DNA of 64,000 nt from Nemophila menziesii (GCA_029959085.1 JARWIR010000010.1:14157001-14221000), one strand, 5' to 3'. Counted from the first letter of the stretch, positions 12,172 to 24,013 are shown. A program made the numbers and translations. The notes: generated by a model not told the origin, from the sequence alone.

Positions 12172-12189
12172 TCCCGGGCAGAGGCGCCA
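12172..12189 (-). other. Primer-binding site of element A
   Basis: Sense TGGCGCCTCTGCCCGGGA, six bases after the LTR end (CCA-AGTTTT-TGGCGCC). Resembles the complement of the 3' end of plant tRNA-Asp, with mismatches in the middle and near the end. Confidence 0.75.
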
Positions 12190-12195
12190 AAAACT

Positions 12196-13707
12196 TGGTG
12201 TCGCCTAAGGTGTGATAAAATAATAAATAAAATAAGTGTAAATAAACACCCTCGGCTGAGCACGAATCTGCAAGTATACAAGACGTATGCAAGTTTTAAT
12301 TATAAATAGTATTCGTTCCTCAGAGATTATGAAAGTTAGAAAGAACTTATGCAAATTATCAAGTGCAAATATGAAAAGCTAGATCAGAAATTGAAAATTA
12401 GACTAATAAATTATAAGAAAGAAAATTAAATAAGAAAAGAACAATTAGTATGAGAGTTTAGCTCGAGATATTAGCATGTAATCCCCACTAGTCTTGTCTA
12501 TTCTAACATGTAAGGTTGAATCATGTAGTATCACAATAGTCAAGATTCTAAATTCCCATTCCTTAGACCTTGAGAGCGACTAAGGGGGCTACGACACAAC
12601 CACGAGGCAGTCTAAAATAGGGTTATCAAGCACCACCAAGACCCTAAGACGAACAATTCCTTCAATTGGTGATATGGTGATTAAAACATACCCTAATGAC
12701 TATCTAGTTAGGATCGATGTTGTTAGGCCCAATACCGGAGACTAGACATTATGTGGTGTTTCAATAGTTAAACACCCCTTACGGACGACCATCTAACTAC
12801 TATTAAGGTAATCCTATACTCGTGCACTAGCAAGGAAAACAGTCATTAAATCAATACACATAAACATAGAATAAAACCTGAATTCAAATTAAATACGAAG
12901 TATCCCAAATTAGATAGAAAGAACTAGGGTACATTCATATATGATAAATCTCAAGCTATTCAGTTCATACTAATGCAAGGAAAGAAAGAAATTACAAATT
13001 TAAAGGTTGAAGAAGACATGATATGGTGTTCAGATCCTTCTAAACTTCTCTTCTTGTGTTGTAAGCTTCCTCTTGTCTTAAGGTTTGCCAAGGATGATGT
13101 TTTTTCTGATAAGATGGTGTATTTATAAGGTATAGGAAATCCTAAAACGTTTCTTGGAGTAGAAGATAGGTATTGGAGTTCTAGCCCAACTCAAATTCGT
13201 AACCCTAATATAGAAAAGGTAAGATTCTGATGTTGTTTTGTTTTGGCCTCAACTGCTTCGATACTTATCCGTTTGACGCGTTCCAATAGTTGAAACTGGT
13301 CGTCATGGAAAGCTCTATAACTTTGATTCAAAACATTCTTCTAAATTTCTAGCCAATCTTGAGTTATGATCACTTTTATGTTCGTAGTTGCTGGAATTCA
13401 GATTTATTTTGGCAACTTTATCTTTTCCTTTTTCATATTTCTTTCCTTTATCTCCAATTTCTATGTTTATCCTCTTTCCTTTATCTCTTAGAATTAACTT
13501 GGCATCTAATTAATTACTGTATATCCTTAAAGCTTCATAATTAACAAATAATTAAACCCAATATGCTCTAAAAATAATAAATAATTAAATCAAGACACGA
13601 AATAGGAAAGTGTACTAAATCCTGAGAAAATCGACCTATAACCTAATAAATACACCTAAAATGATGTCTCCAACTAAGATTAAATCATCACAAATGGGGA
13701 GACATCA
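12196..13707 (-). repeat. 5' LTR of element A
   Basis: 1512 bp, from TGATGTCTCC-type end to GGCGACACCA. It starts with an inverted pair TGATGTCTCC (13662-13671) against GGAGACATCA (13698-13707) that folds the first 46 bases. Sense TATAAATAC near 13127-13118 is the candidate promoter for full-length RNA. Confidence 0.92.
13120..13127 (-). promoter_or_regulatory. TATA box of the 5' LTR of element A
   Basis: Sense TATAAATA, about 580 bases from the LTR start. The same position in the other LTR (1868-1877) and in element E (31290-31297) carries the same box. Confidence 0.5.
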
Positions 13708-13712
13708 ATAAT
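13708..13712. repeat. Target-site duplication of element A, right copy
   Basis: ATAAT directly after GGGGAGACATCA; pairs with 890-894. Confidence 0.85.
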
Positions 13713-14890
13713 TATAAAGGCAAATTGATCTAATACAACTAGTCAGGATTCTATAATCTTTCTAACTCCCGTCAGGGTACCATAGAAGACAACCTCAATA
13801 CTACTAGGGGACCATGTTCAATAATTGGTGATTAAATCTAACCCTAGTGACTATCTAGTTAGAAAATCTCGTAAGGATCACTACTGCATACTAGACAATT
13901 ATGAAACGTTCCAATCCCTCAACCCCCAACTAAGGTTCTAGCATCAAGACTTAGGCCAATCTAGAGGTGTACATGATCTCGAAAGCATACATTAAAATAA
14001 TTCATAACACAACAATAATTTGAATGTTGAGTTCAAATAAGCAATTTCCCAAATGACATATAATAGCAAAATAGTAGTCAATAATTATACATAACGTAAT
14101 CCCAAGCTATGGGAAATTAGTGCATAACTAATTAAGTAAAATTAAAGAATAAAAAGCTTAGAATCATGGTAAAGCCAAAAATATAAATCTAATTACCCTA
14201 ATGATAGAGTTGGAATGCTGCAGAATTGGTGATGTGATGCTCCAACTCTCTATTGTTGACTTGCTCCCTCTCTGGCCAAAAAAATCCAAACAAAACTAAG
14301 CAAGGACTTTGTTTCTAATGTTAAATTATGATATTTATAGGTTCATGGACATTTTGTGGGTCATGGGATTCATTTAAATGACTTAGTCCAACCCAAATTT
14401 ATTTTCTTCCAAGAGTAAAATGGTTCAAGTCATGCCAGCTATAACAATTATAACTTCTTTATTTCAGCTCCAAATCACAAAACATCAGTGACCACGTGTT
14501 CCTAACTCAAAAATACTAGATGGATATCAAATTTCTCCTCCAAAATCTGAGTCAATCTCACGTGCACCTCGAACAATTCACTTTCTAAATCTGGCCGACA
14601 GCTCTTGTTCTAAAAATAGATTCTTTATCCTTAAACTCTTTCTTTCACATTTTATCTCCTTTAATCGGCTTCTTATCCATTATTTGGGATCTAATATCAT
14701 CCATGTACCTAAGATATTCACACTTAGCACATAAATGTTGCATAAATAGCTCTAAAAGTAATAATTCTCTAAAACTAGACAAGAAACGAGAATATATCAA
14801 ATAATAGGGAAATATCCCTCAACTAAGAACAATATGAACCTAAAATGATATATCATGACTAGATTAATATATAAAAATATAGAGACATCA
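13713..14890 (-). mobile_element. 3' LTR of element B, right part
   Basis: Continuation of the LTR at 541-894 after element A. In sense it starts TGATGTCTCTATATTT, a degraded form of the usual start. Further right come recognisable internal-region bases, so this was a 3' LTR. Confidence 0.7.
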
Positions 14891-15096
14891 AGAATCCTAA
14901 CTCAAAGTTTTGTCGTCCCGACAAAATAAGAAATAAGAACAATGGCGAAGTCTCTAAATTTCAACTAAGTCAAGTATGCATGGGAATGAATAATACGGAG
15001 AATAATCCTAAAGAAACTACCTATAGAGTTACATGCAACAATATTTACAAACTAAACCATATATATACACTTATTATACAAACTATCAACACGGTA
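14891..15096 (-). other. Remnant of element B internal 3' region
   Basis: Starts AGAATCCTAACTCAAAGTTTTGTCGTCCCGAC, collinear with the polypurine-tract side of A (2454) and E (25577). The match fades within 200 bases, where the copia gag begins. No gene. Confidence 0.55.
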
Positions 15097-15711
15097 TTAT
15101 TGATCAACTCTTGAAGAGTCAATTTCCTTTTTCTTGTGCATGAGATGATTCTAGTATTCGCTCCAAGATGGTAGGATTTTACGAAGAAGGTTATTGGATT
15201 GAAACACTTCATATATTATTATACCTTCAGCAATTACCTACACGTAGAGGTTCTTGTACACATGTAGTTTCTCAATTATCAGTTTCTGGTCCTTGAGCTT
15301 AGAGTTGTACCAGTTACCAGTAATATATTTCTTCTTACTGGAAACATCATCCCCGTACTTCTTCATAAGCGTCTCCTAGATAATCATGGTAAATTTCTCC
15401 TTGGCAAACTTATCAAAGACCGGATTCGTCATGTCATTAAAGATCCATCCCCTAGACATCGAGTTAGCTTTCTTGAACTTGGTTTCCAGAGCAAGGTGCA
15501 TGTCATGTTCTTCTTAGGTAGGAAATCCATTGACCTCAATGGAGGGGAGTTCCTCGAACACAACATAGACTTGTTTATATTGTTGAAGATATATAGAAAT
15601 ATTTTATGCCCAACTTTTATGGTTGGAACCATTGAAAGGCTCCAACTTAGTCAAGTCGAGAACTTCTTTTGCATTCAAAGGTGTAGCAACAACGGAGAGT
15701 GGAAAATCCAT
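15097..15711 (-). pseudogene. Ty1/copia gag remnant
   Basis: About 205 codons from ATG 15711, beginning MDFPLSVVATPLNAKEV and followed by LTKLEPFNGSNHKSWA, the characteristic start of copia-type gag (UBN2/DUF4219 families). Further matches in order: KFKKANSMSRGWIFNDM, MKKYGDDVSSKKKYI, NWYNSKLKDQKLI, LPSWSEY and HLMHKKKEID. Stops at about codons 38, 70, 117, 158 and 180 make it dead. The frame is otherwise intact, so decay is mainly by point mutation. No copia pol is present nearby. Confidence 0.8.
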
Positions 15712-16465
15712 TTATGATAAGTAGCTTTGAATAATATATTTTTGAAATTATTGGTACAAAATGAACAATGATCGGTGACAATGGTAGTAATAAAGTATTT
15801 CAAAATCTAAAAGTAATTCTTACAACAAGATTACGATAAAAACGAAATGTGAAAAACATAACTTACAATATCACCGAAATTTCGAGTGATAAGTACAATA
15901 CTGTTGTTGAAAAAATACTCGGGTACCAACTGTTATCCTCAAACTAATTCTATCACTACTTTATGCTCATAAACAATTTAGGGATGAGAACATTCAAGGC
16001 TGGACATTTTCTTCTGATAACATTTCCAAATGTGACCATTGAGATTTATAAGTACCAATTTCTTCAAAATAAGATTTTATTTTTAATTTCTCCAAACTTT
16101 CCAATTCCTCCACGATCACGCCGCCACCCTCGCCAACGCCGGGCTAGGCTGGATAAGGAGAGATGGTGATGGTGGGGGCGGCACGCTTGTGGAGTATTTT
16201 CACTACTTTGTATATCTAGAGTTTTTCCTTTGTCAAAAAAAATATATATATCTAGAGTTTTAACCTTACACAAATTATGAGGAAAAATTAATATAATTAA
16301 GTATATTTTTTTCTCTATTTTCATCGTAGAATAATGTAAAGTATAAAGTCTCTTTTATCTTCTCTAGAACATGACTTTAAATTAAAATTATTTTGAGTTT
16401 TTCTTTTTTATATGAGTTTCTTTATTAATTCCAAAAACATAGGGTTCATGAAAACTGATATGGTA
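15712..16465. other. Upstream flank of the copia gag; no gene seen
   Basis: Upstream (in sense) of the gag lies GTTGGTACCCGAG (about 15927-15939, minus), a weak match to the usual TTGGTATCAGAGC primer-binding site; possible but decayed. A short GC-rich patch sits at 16110-16190. Otherwise AT-rich, no gene. Confidence 0.3.
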
Positions 16466-16722
16466 CTCCATCTGTTCCATTGAAATTGTCCACTTACTAA
16501 AAATAATGTTCCAAATATATTGTTCACTTAGAAATTCAAGATACTTTTTTTCTACTTTTTCCACTATTACCTTTATTAAATAATTGAAATATATATTTTC
16601 AATACATATTTAAAATATCAAGATATTTTATTAGTGGTATTTTTGTAATGAAAAATGGATTTATTAGGTTTTTTAATATATATGAAAAGCTAAGTGGACT
16701 AACTTTAGTAGAATGGAGGCAG
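16466..16722. mobile_element. Stowaway-like MITE
   Basis: 257 bp, left end CTCCATCTGTTCCATTG with GTCCACTTA inside; the right end read in reverse gives CTGCCTCCATTCTACTAAAG with GTCCACTTAG. This resembles the CTCCCTCCGTTCC ends of plant Stowaway (Tc1/mariner) MITEs. Left flank TA fits their TA target; right flank is CA. The interior is AT-rich and non-coding. Degenerate, so old. Confidence 0.6.
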
Positions 16723-17609
16723 CACTCCCTATCCCTATTAAAGGAACCTTTTTATATGAACATGTGGAATTTTAAATAAATGTCAATTTTGTTTAGATAT
16801 GTGGAAACTGAGGAACACATGTTTATGTAATATGCCATCAAATTCGTATTGACTGAATTCAACGGAGGTTGTACAAGACTGATTAACAAAAAATAAATAA
16901 GGGTTCTCAAAAGATGGGTGAATAAGGAACACATTACAACTTAAATTTGTATCATTATATTAGATCTATGGGAAATGAGGATGAAGTGATTCATCAAACA
17001 TGTTTAATGAAACTCAAATAAGATTCTTATTCCTACACATGTGCTTATGAGTGATATGTTTGGAGAATTATGAAAAGAATCGTCACATGTCACAACTCAG
17101 CATATCCATGAAAATCTTCTGCTCCTAACTATGATCAGCTACATTTTTTTTTATTAAGACAAAGATGTCTAGGCCATTTTTATATACAACAAACTTATCT
17201 CATGAGAAATATACACACCTCTCTATGTAAGTAGCTATTAACATTCTTTTGAAGACCAAAACAATAAATAAATGAATAAATTAGTCGCTGATTGACATAA
17301 TTTGGCTTAAAATTAAATCTTTTATCTACAAAAAGTCCAAGATATATTGATTTTTTTTTTTTAAATACGTTAGAGGCTAAACGTCCTAAGTGAAAAAATT
17401 ACATATCCGCTTTAAAGATTATTTATAAGTATTTTAGGTATTAAGGATATGAAAAATTCTTTTATCCAATGTTAGATAAAGTTACACCAATTATATTAAT
17501 ATATATACCCCATGTTTTAAACTTACAAAAGTAACTAACTAATTAATATAATGACATATGTTTTGTTATGTGATATGAATATAGGATCATCAAATATTTT
17601 ATGGAAGTC
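16723..17609. other. AT-rich intergenic stretch
   Basis: No reading frame with recognisable content, no terminal repeats and only short homopolymer runs (for example T14 near 17350). I see nothing to annotate. Confidence 0.5.
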
Positions 17610-17924
17610 TTACCCGAAGGATATACTTCTATCACTAGTTATCGTCGTCCAAAAGTATTCCGGTAGATCCATGTACGACATCATCCATATTCTCGAACCA
17701 AATCCTTTTGCCAACCAAATCGCACACGTGTTATCTTCTTTGAAGATATGTATGACCTCGCAATAAAAGCTTTCTTTGTAAGACAACCACGAAACTCGAC
17801 CAATGTCACCAGATCAAACCCTGGAACCACCACCGCTCTTGACTAGCACATAAAGTTTCTACAAGTCAATTTCGATGCACAGTTTGGTAAAGCCACGATC
17901 TTCTGCATATTTTAGCCGATAATG
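17610..17924 (-). pseudogene. RNase H-like domain remnant (LINE tail type)
   Basis: Minus-strand frame of 105 codons resembling the plant RNase H-like family (RVT_3) found at the end of L1-type LINEs. Visible: LKYAEDRGFTKLCIEIDL, then GDIGRVSWLSYKESFYCEV, then IFKEDNTCAIWLAKG. The IEID and AIWLAK segments sit where the third and fourth acidic residues are expected (usual form ADWLAK), so the last Asp is already lost. Two internal stops. No RT lies next to it; it may be the end of a mostly deleted LINE or of a host-gene pseudogene. Confidence 0.6.
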
Positions 17925-18830
17925 CAGTACCAAAATTCGAATGACTAATAACTTCCCTAAACTTTTTCTGAAAATCTGAACCCCTAACCATAATAAACCT
18001 CTAAAACCTTCCCTATACTATACTACTACTAACTGAAACCTCCCATTTGTCCATTTTTTGATGAAAAGTGCACTATACATGCGTGGGTTTATCTTAAGTG
18101 TGCTTTATCAATTTTTTAAAACTTGTTCCTTGAGTAAATTTACATTTTTATCCTATTAATTCTTATAAAAAAGTTATTCCATTTAATAATTTAATTAAAC
18201 CACCCCCCGTTGTCCTTAATATTAAGATTAAACCAATGTGGGGAAGAATCAGACACTAAAATCCATTGATTTCGCGTTTTAGGTTGTATACTTTTTGAAT
18301 TTTAAAAAATCAGTTTTATTTACTTCATTGGGATGTCGATGACATATTCCCGTTGATTGTTAGCAAGCAGTGATGATAATGTTGAAGAAATTTAGTTTTC
18401 CTTATGTTTCCACTGTTTAGGTTATATATTTATTTTATCTTGAAATTTTAGTGCGTCTTCTTGGTTTTCTTGGTGAACATCATTAACACACTAAATTTCT
18501 AGTAATTTTAAGATAAAAAAGCATATATACTAAACTGTAAAAAAATATAAAACCTCAAACTTAAACTTAAGATAACTCCTTTTCACTCACAATCTATTAA
18601 CCCTCATCGTCACTTCTTGCATCCAATCAACAAGAATAAACCTCAAACAATTTTAGGAAAAGTACATAACAGAACACGTGGAAGCATAATGAAACATAAT
18701 ACCTAAATTTTACAACTTATAATTCCTTTTTCTTTTTTTTAGTCCTAATGTTTGTGATATTACAATGATAGTCAGTGCCAAGATTATGGACCAAATTATC
18801 TAAACAAGAGTAAGAAATTTTGCATTATTA
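17925..18830. other. AT-rich intergenic stretch
   Basis: No coding or repeat structure recognised on either strand. Confidence 0.45.
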
Positions 18831-18948
18831 ACCATGCCATTCAAATAATAAAACATTTAAACCATAAATCATTCAGACAATAAAGCATTCAAACCATTAA
18901 AAAATCAAACAATAAACGATTCAAACCATAAACAAATCAAATCATGAT
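18831..18948. repeat. Short degenerate tandem repeat
   Basis: Imperfect units of about 20 bases around the core TTCAAACCATAAA (for example CATTCAAACCATTAAA, GATTCAAACCATAAAC). Non-coding microsatellite-like stretch. Confidence 0.5.
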
Positions 18949-19196
18949 AGAAAACTTTCATACTTTCAAACTTGCATAAAAAAGTTGTCCTTTACAAAAC
19001 CATTCCATCAATAACCAAATTACTTCCCCAAAATATTCAATAAGTCTAATAAGTACTACTCAGTACCTACAGTACTAAAAAATTCTAATAAGTACTTCCT
19101 ATAAAATAAGTCTTTAACACTTCCCAAAACATTAACATTAATAAATAACAAGTCTAATAGTCACTATTTAAAACATTGGACTAAATCACACTACTA

Positions 19197-19525
19197 ATAT
19201 TCATTTTTTGGTCTTCTTTTCCTTCTTATAAACATTCTTCTTAAATTTTTTTTTCTTCAAACACTTACCCACCTCTCTTGCTTGTGTTGGAAATTGGCTA
19301 GTAAAGACACTACTCTTACAACTTTTATATACAAACTCAATTGTTATCTTATCCTTTCCTTTATCATTCATCATAGGGAGGTTAGAAGGTGGTTTACAAC
19401 TAGCTAAGATAGAGTTACCTTTCTTAGGGGGTCAGTTCCCTTGTCTCTTGAAATCCCCTTCTTCCCCCGCCTCTTTGAATTCCCCTTCTTCCCCTACCTC
19501 TTCCACTTGTTTGAGCTTGTATCTA
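19197..19525 (-). pseudogene. Unidentified charged ORF remnant
   Basis: About 108 minus-strand codons with one stop. It contains a glutamate/glycine repeat (EEVGEEGEFKEAGEEGDFK), then MNDKGKDKITIEFVYK and a very basic end (KKKNLRRMFIRRKRR). Could be the N-terminal part of a transposase or host protein; I recognise no family. It is cut at 19526 by the LTR of element D. Confidence 0.3.
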
Positions 19526-21036
19526 TAATGTCTCCATTTATGTGATAGAATAATCTAGTTATGTGATATCATTTTAAGTGTATTTATTACTTAATTTTGG
19601 GATGTTCGCCATTTATTCATACTTTTTATTTTATTTTCCTATTTTCAAGTGTTTTGCTATTTTATGAGATTTTGTGAGTGATTTGTGTGTTATTTGTGTA
19701 AAAATTAAGTAATGGAAGCTTTACACCTTGGGATAATGATAATAATTGAATAAAAGTAAAGAAAACCCCTCCGACATAAGTAAAAAGAGATAGTTTGGAT
19801 ATATTTGGAAAGTAAAGAATCTGTCTTGCTGGAAAAAACGTTCACTAACTGTAACTACAGAAAATCGATCACGAATTTAATAAGCCTTTATAGGGTCATA
19901 TAGATCTTTGAATCGTGGCCTTTTTGATAGGTCGTACATTAAATTCAAATAAGTTACAAAGTAGATATGACCAAATTAATCAGTAAGGGTTTATCTTGTC
20001 CTACAATTTAGGAATATGAATTTTTGTAAGATTTGGACTCTTCAACTTGGGCACTACTCTATATTTCGACCAAGGGCCTATATATATTCCTACCTTAGAA
20101 TAACGATTCTTGCTCAGTCCTTAATCAATATTACACCAAGAAATCATCAAGAGCAAGTGACAAAAAGAGAAGAATTTGTTGGGAGTTGTTCATGCCATTC
20201 CAACCTTTCCCGTTTGTAATTTATTTTCCTTATTTCTTTAGTTTGAACTAAATATATTTAGCTTGAGATTAGCATATGGGTATGAACCCTAGACTTGTTT
20301 TATATCTATTTTAATTTGAGATGTCCTTTTTCATTTAATTGAAATTAGTTGTGATAACACTGTTTTTATGTGCTATGATATATAGTCTGTAGTTCTCGAA
20401 GTGTACAACGTATAGGACTACCATAGTAGTTGGATGGTCACTCGGAAGGGGTGTTCGACTATTGAAACACCACATAAACGTCTAGTGTGCGGTAGTGATC
20501 TGGAAGGGCATGCCTAACTAGATAGTCACTGGGGTTTGAGATTAACCATTAATGATTGCGCAGGGTCTCCTTACCCAAGTCCCTTGGTAATTGTTAGGTT
20601 GCCTCCTAAGTCCACCCAAAAGGGGTTTAGAAGGAATATAGAATCCTGGCTATTGGGTATCACACAATTCTTCCTTAGGTAATAATTATAAAATAAGGCT
20701 AGTGGGGATTACTTGCTATTTATCGAGCTAAACTCCTATACTATCTCTTTTTTCTTATTTATTTCCTGTCTTTAGTATAATTAGTTAATTGTTAGAATCT
20801 TGAAAACCAAACAAATATTTTAGATTCTTTTAGTGTTTTATTCTTCTAACTTCTTTTATTGCACTTTATATTTGCATTAGTCATAGCTAACTTTCGTAGT
20901 CCCTGAGATCAATATCTGTTTTACTTTTACATTACTTGCAAACGACCAGTACACTTCCAGTGAGTTTATCGTAGTGGGCTAGGGTGTTAGTTCTCTTATT
21001 TTGTATCGTTATTTTATCACACCCTAACCACCACCA
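19526..21036 (+). repeat. 5' LTR of element D
   Basis: 1511 bp, starts TAATGTCTCC (usual TGATGTCTCC) and ends CCACCACCA, six bases before a primer-binding site. The core contains the shared motif TAGTTGGATGGTCACTCGGAAGGGGTG near 20424. Candidate TATA at 20079-20087. No matching 3' LTR is found, because D is fused to element F near 43445. Confidence 0.85.
20079..20087 (+). promoter_or_regulatory. TATA box of the D LTR
   Basis: CTATATATA in U3, followed by TTCCTACC. Position is comparable to the TATA boxes of the other LTRs. Confidence 0.4.
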
Positions 21037-21042
21037 AGTTTT

Positions 21043-21060
21043 TGGCGCCGCTGTCGGGGA
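21043..21060 (+). other. Primer-binding site of element D
   Basis: TGGCGCCGCTGTCGGGGA, tRNA-Asp type, after the spacer AGTTTT. Confidence 0.8.
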
Positions 21061-21890
21061 CTACATCGTTAGTTTAATGCTTTTATTTAGCGTTTCAATT
21101 TTAGTTAGTTCTATCTTACGCTTTTGTTTTAAGTTTTGTCTATTTCAGGTTATTCAAATGGAAAGTCTGAGAAATCTAGAGCTTCCCATCTCATTCCGAG
21201 TGCAACCTAGAGGAATCCGCATCCAAAAATCCAAGCCGCTAAATTCAGGTCTGATCTAGGCATGAAAGAACAATTTTCGATTTATGGCCGATTTAGTCGC
21301 GCTGCACAACAAGATTTGGTCCGCTACATTCAGAAATTTATGCATATTTGTGATGCCTATATCATTAGCGGCTTCACAAAGGAACATATGCACTACGTTA
21401 TGTTCTAATTCTTTTTCACCGGAAGTGCAAGCGATTGGTATGAGTACCAAAAACCTTACTTAATCCCAGATTAGAATCAAATCCGAGAAAAATTCCTCGG
21501 TCGATTCTATCTGATAAGTAGGCTCTTAAAAGACATGTTTGAGTTTAAGCATTTTATGCAAGAAGAAAGGGAAAGTGTTGCTGAAGCATGGATACGTTTT
21601 AACGAAAAGAAAGCAAGGTGTCCATTTCATGTCTCCTCGCCCAAATATCAATTAACCATGTTCTATGGAGGACTCAACAGCAAGTCCAAAGCACATGTAG
21701 ACAACTTTGGAAGTGGAAGTTTTGTGTTATTAGATACAGAAGATGCACATATCACTATGGATTAAATTGTTGAAACTGATAGAAGTTGGCATTAGAGACA
21801 AATCAGGAGGATCCCGTACTAGAAACGAGGTTCGATAAGATTATCCAACAACTCAAAAAGTTACAATCACGTTTGGAGAATAGTTTCATA

Positions 21891-21898
21891 GCTCATGT
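21891..21898. repeat. hAT target-site duplication, left copy
   Basis: GCTCATGT; the right copy GCTCAGGT is at 22571-22578 (7 of 8 match). Eight-base duplications are the hAT signature. Confidence 0.7.
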
Positions 21899-22570
21899 TA
21901 GGGTAGAGCATTAACCAAACTAACCCGGTATAAAAAAACGAACCCGAGTTAATCCGGTCCGAGTTGGACTAGCCCGAAAAAAGAGCCTAAACTTATGTCG
22001 GGTTAAAAACTAAAAATGCCAAAACCGACCATTACGGATCGGGTTAGTATTTTATTTAAATTTGTCGGGTTGGACCCGGCCAACCCGGTTTTTTATAATT
22101 ATTTTATTTTTTATATATAAGTCACTGTATTTTCATTCCAACTTAACAACCCACATAACTACTTGATATGGATTATGCAATCCTATTCTTTTGCTTCATT
22201 GTTTGGGAGGTTACTTTAATTTTTTTTTTCTAAACTCTGAGTGATTACACTAAGGCACCAAGGCAGACTACTGTTAATTTTTAATTCCCATCTTCTGTAC
22301 ATTAGGTTAGCCCAACTGAGGTATAATGCATTGCTAAAACTCATACTATCGATTTCATAGATGAAAAATGAATATTAATTTTAAAATTATATAAAAAAAA
22401 TTTAATGCAAACAAACCCGATATATAACCAGGGTCAACGCGGTGATTTGAACCCGAACGGTTTGAGTAAAAAAAACCGAGTTGGATTTTTTAAACCTTAA
22501 CCCAGGATGTTACAATTTTAGGTTAGCAAAAACCTAAACCCGGTGTTAATCCGGGATGCGCTCTACCCTG
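21899..22570. mobile_element. Non-autonomous hAT element in the D gag
   Basis: 672 bp with ends TAGGGTAGAGC and GCTCTACCCTG (11-bp inverted repeats differing only in the first base) and an 8-bp target duplication. The subterminal regions are full of CCCGG/CCGGG motifs (AACCCGG, CGGGTTGGACCCGG), as in several plant hAT MITE families. The centre is AT-rich. No transposase, so mobilisation would need a helper. Confidence 0.82.
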
Positions 22571-22578
22571 GCTCAGGT
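22571..22578. repeat. hAT target-site duplication, right copy
   Basis: GCTCAGGT, paired with 21891-21898; one base differs. Confidence 0.7.
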
Positions 22579-23378
22579 GAATCATATAAATACAATACCT
22601 TTATGTCCAAGATAGGGAAAGAGCGATCATTTGTGGGAGAATTGTGTTAAAAATCCATCCTCGATTTCCTTCATATCCTATCAAAGGGCCCACCAATTTG
22701 AGTGTCCCCGTCACTCTTACGGAAATAAAGCTAATTATTATCCCCCAACAAAATCAAAACAAGGTCGCATATCAAGGTAACTACTATCAGCCTCAACCCC
22801 ATAATTATTACCAAGTTCAACCACAACCAGTCTACCAACAAGTACCAACCTATGGAGTTCAAGCTCTACCTTACATGCCCAGTCCTACATAGCAAGAAAA
22901 TCATATTAATCTCGCAAGCCTACCTGCAGGTACAACCTTGGATCAAAAGATGGCCGAATTTGTAAAGTTTACAGCTGAAAGCCAGAAGGAATATAAAGCT
23001 TGACTCGAGCAACAAAACAACATTATCAGACAGCTAGAGCGTCAAGTGTCACAAATTGAGAATACAATGCAAACCAGACAAGTAGGTCAACTCCCAAGTG
23101 ACACTATAAATCCTCAAGATGATGCTTGTCATGTGATTGAGTTGAGAAGTGGAAAGCAATTACCGCCGCCCAGAGTGATAGAAAAAGAACAACCAAGAGA
23201 ACCAACTGGCATTTCAGAAGAAGTTGTTGACGAAACAGTTGAAGATAAAATCAAAGAGGTAATTGAACCAGTGAATGTCCATATCGAGAAGACCCCAGAA
23301 AAGAAGAAATATTTAGTGGCAAACAAGACACGTCCTCCATCTCCATTCCCATCACGTGTCAAAAACAAGAACAATTAA

Positions 23379-24008
23379 AAATAATTTAAGAAGTTCCTTG
23401 ACATGGTGAGCAAATTAGATATCAACATACCGTTTGTGGAAGTTCTAAAAATAAGCCAAAATATCTCAAATTCATGAAGGACATTATATCCAACAAACGA
23501 AGTTTAGAAATTGGGGAATTGATTGGGTTACTCGAGGAGTGTAGTGCTATATGTCAAAGCAAGCTGCCACCAAAACTGAGAGATCACGGGAGTTTCACGA
23601 TTCCTATTGCCATTGGTGAAGGATGGACCAGATATCATAATCTGATTTAGGCGTAAGAATCAAACTCATGCCCAAGTCTTTATTTGAGAAGCTCAACACA
23701 GTTGAAGTGGTACCCACTTCGGTGGTATTACAAACGGCGGATCGATTCATCTCCCAACCAGTAGGTAAAATTGATGATGTTTTAGTTAAAACTGGTAGTT
23801 TTATATTTCCGTGTTATTTTATTATTCTTGACTATGATGCAGATAAGAATGTCCCCATCAACTTGGGTAGACCATTCTTAGCCACGAGGCTTACACTAAT
23901 TGATGTTGAGAATGGTAAATTAATCATGAGGATCCAAGACGAATAAGTTAAATTCAATGTGTTTAAGGCTATAAAGTATCTGGAAACAAAAGAAGATTGT
24001 TTCCGAGT
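23379..24008 (+). pseudogene. Protease of element D
   Basis: Spacer FLDMVSKLDINIPFVEVL near 23400, frame-broken middle, then MPKSLFEKLNTVEVVPTSV (from 23668), KIDDVLVKTGSFIFP, DYDADKNVPINLGRPFLA and LIDVENGKLIMRIQDE. The region of the catalytic Asp (about 23640) is destroyed: where A reads CDLGASINIMP, D has a frame break. Ends at the insertion site of element E; the downstream coding resumes at 31881. Confidence 0.82.
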
Positions 24009-24013
24009 AGATG
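24009..24013. repeat. Target-site duplication of element E, left copy
   Basis: AGATG, matching 31876-31880. Confidence 0.88.

Larger units (their letters stand above)
895..13707 (-). mobile_element. Element A, complete Athila/Tat-like Ty3 retrotransposon
   Basis: Structurally complete retrotransposon on the minus strand, about 11.25 kb once the inserted LTR K (8472-10033) is removed. Sense order: 5' LTR 13707-12196, primer-binding site, gag, protease, [LTR K], RT, RNase H, integrase, accessory module with a small ORF, polypurine tract, 3' LTR 2453-895. Target duplication ATAAT flanks it. Genes have stops and frameshifts but long readable stretches remain. By eye the LTRs differ at about 15 positions in the first 200 bases, so the insertion is not recent. 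It sits inside the LTR of element B. Confidence 0.93.
21158..23378 (+). pseudogene. gag of element D
   Basis: Start at ATG 21158 (MESLRNLELPISFRVQP), aligned with gag of A. Frames break near 21260 and 21765. Clear blocks: FMQEERESVAEAWIRFNEKK (21550-21610), FYGGLNSKSKAHVDNFG (to 21713), knuckle remnant LCPR-stop-GKSDHLWENC near 22600 (second Cys replaced by a stop), then QLPSDTINPQDDACHVIEL and SGKQLPPP (23046-23378). A hAT element interrupts it at 21899-22570 just before the knuckle. Multiple stops; not functional. Confidence 0.85.

Noticed and set aside
18000..18250. Possible small RNA or tRNA gene in the AT-rich region
   Set aside because: No cloverleaf, no A/B box pair, no terminator context found by eye.
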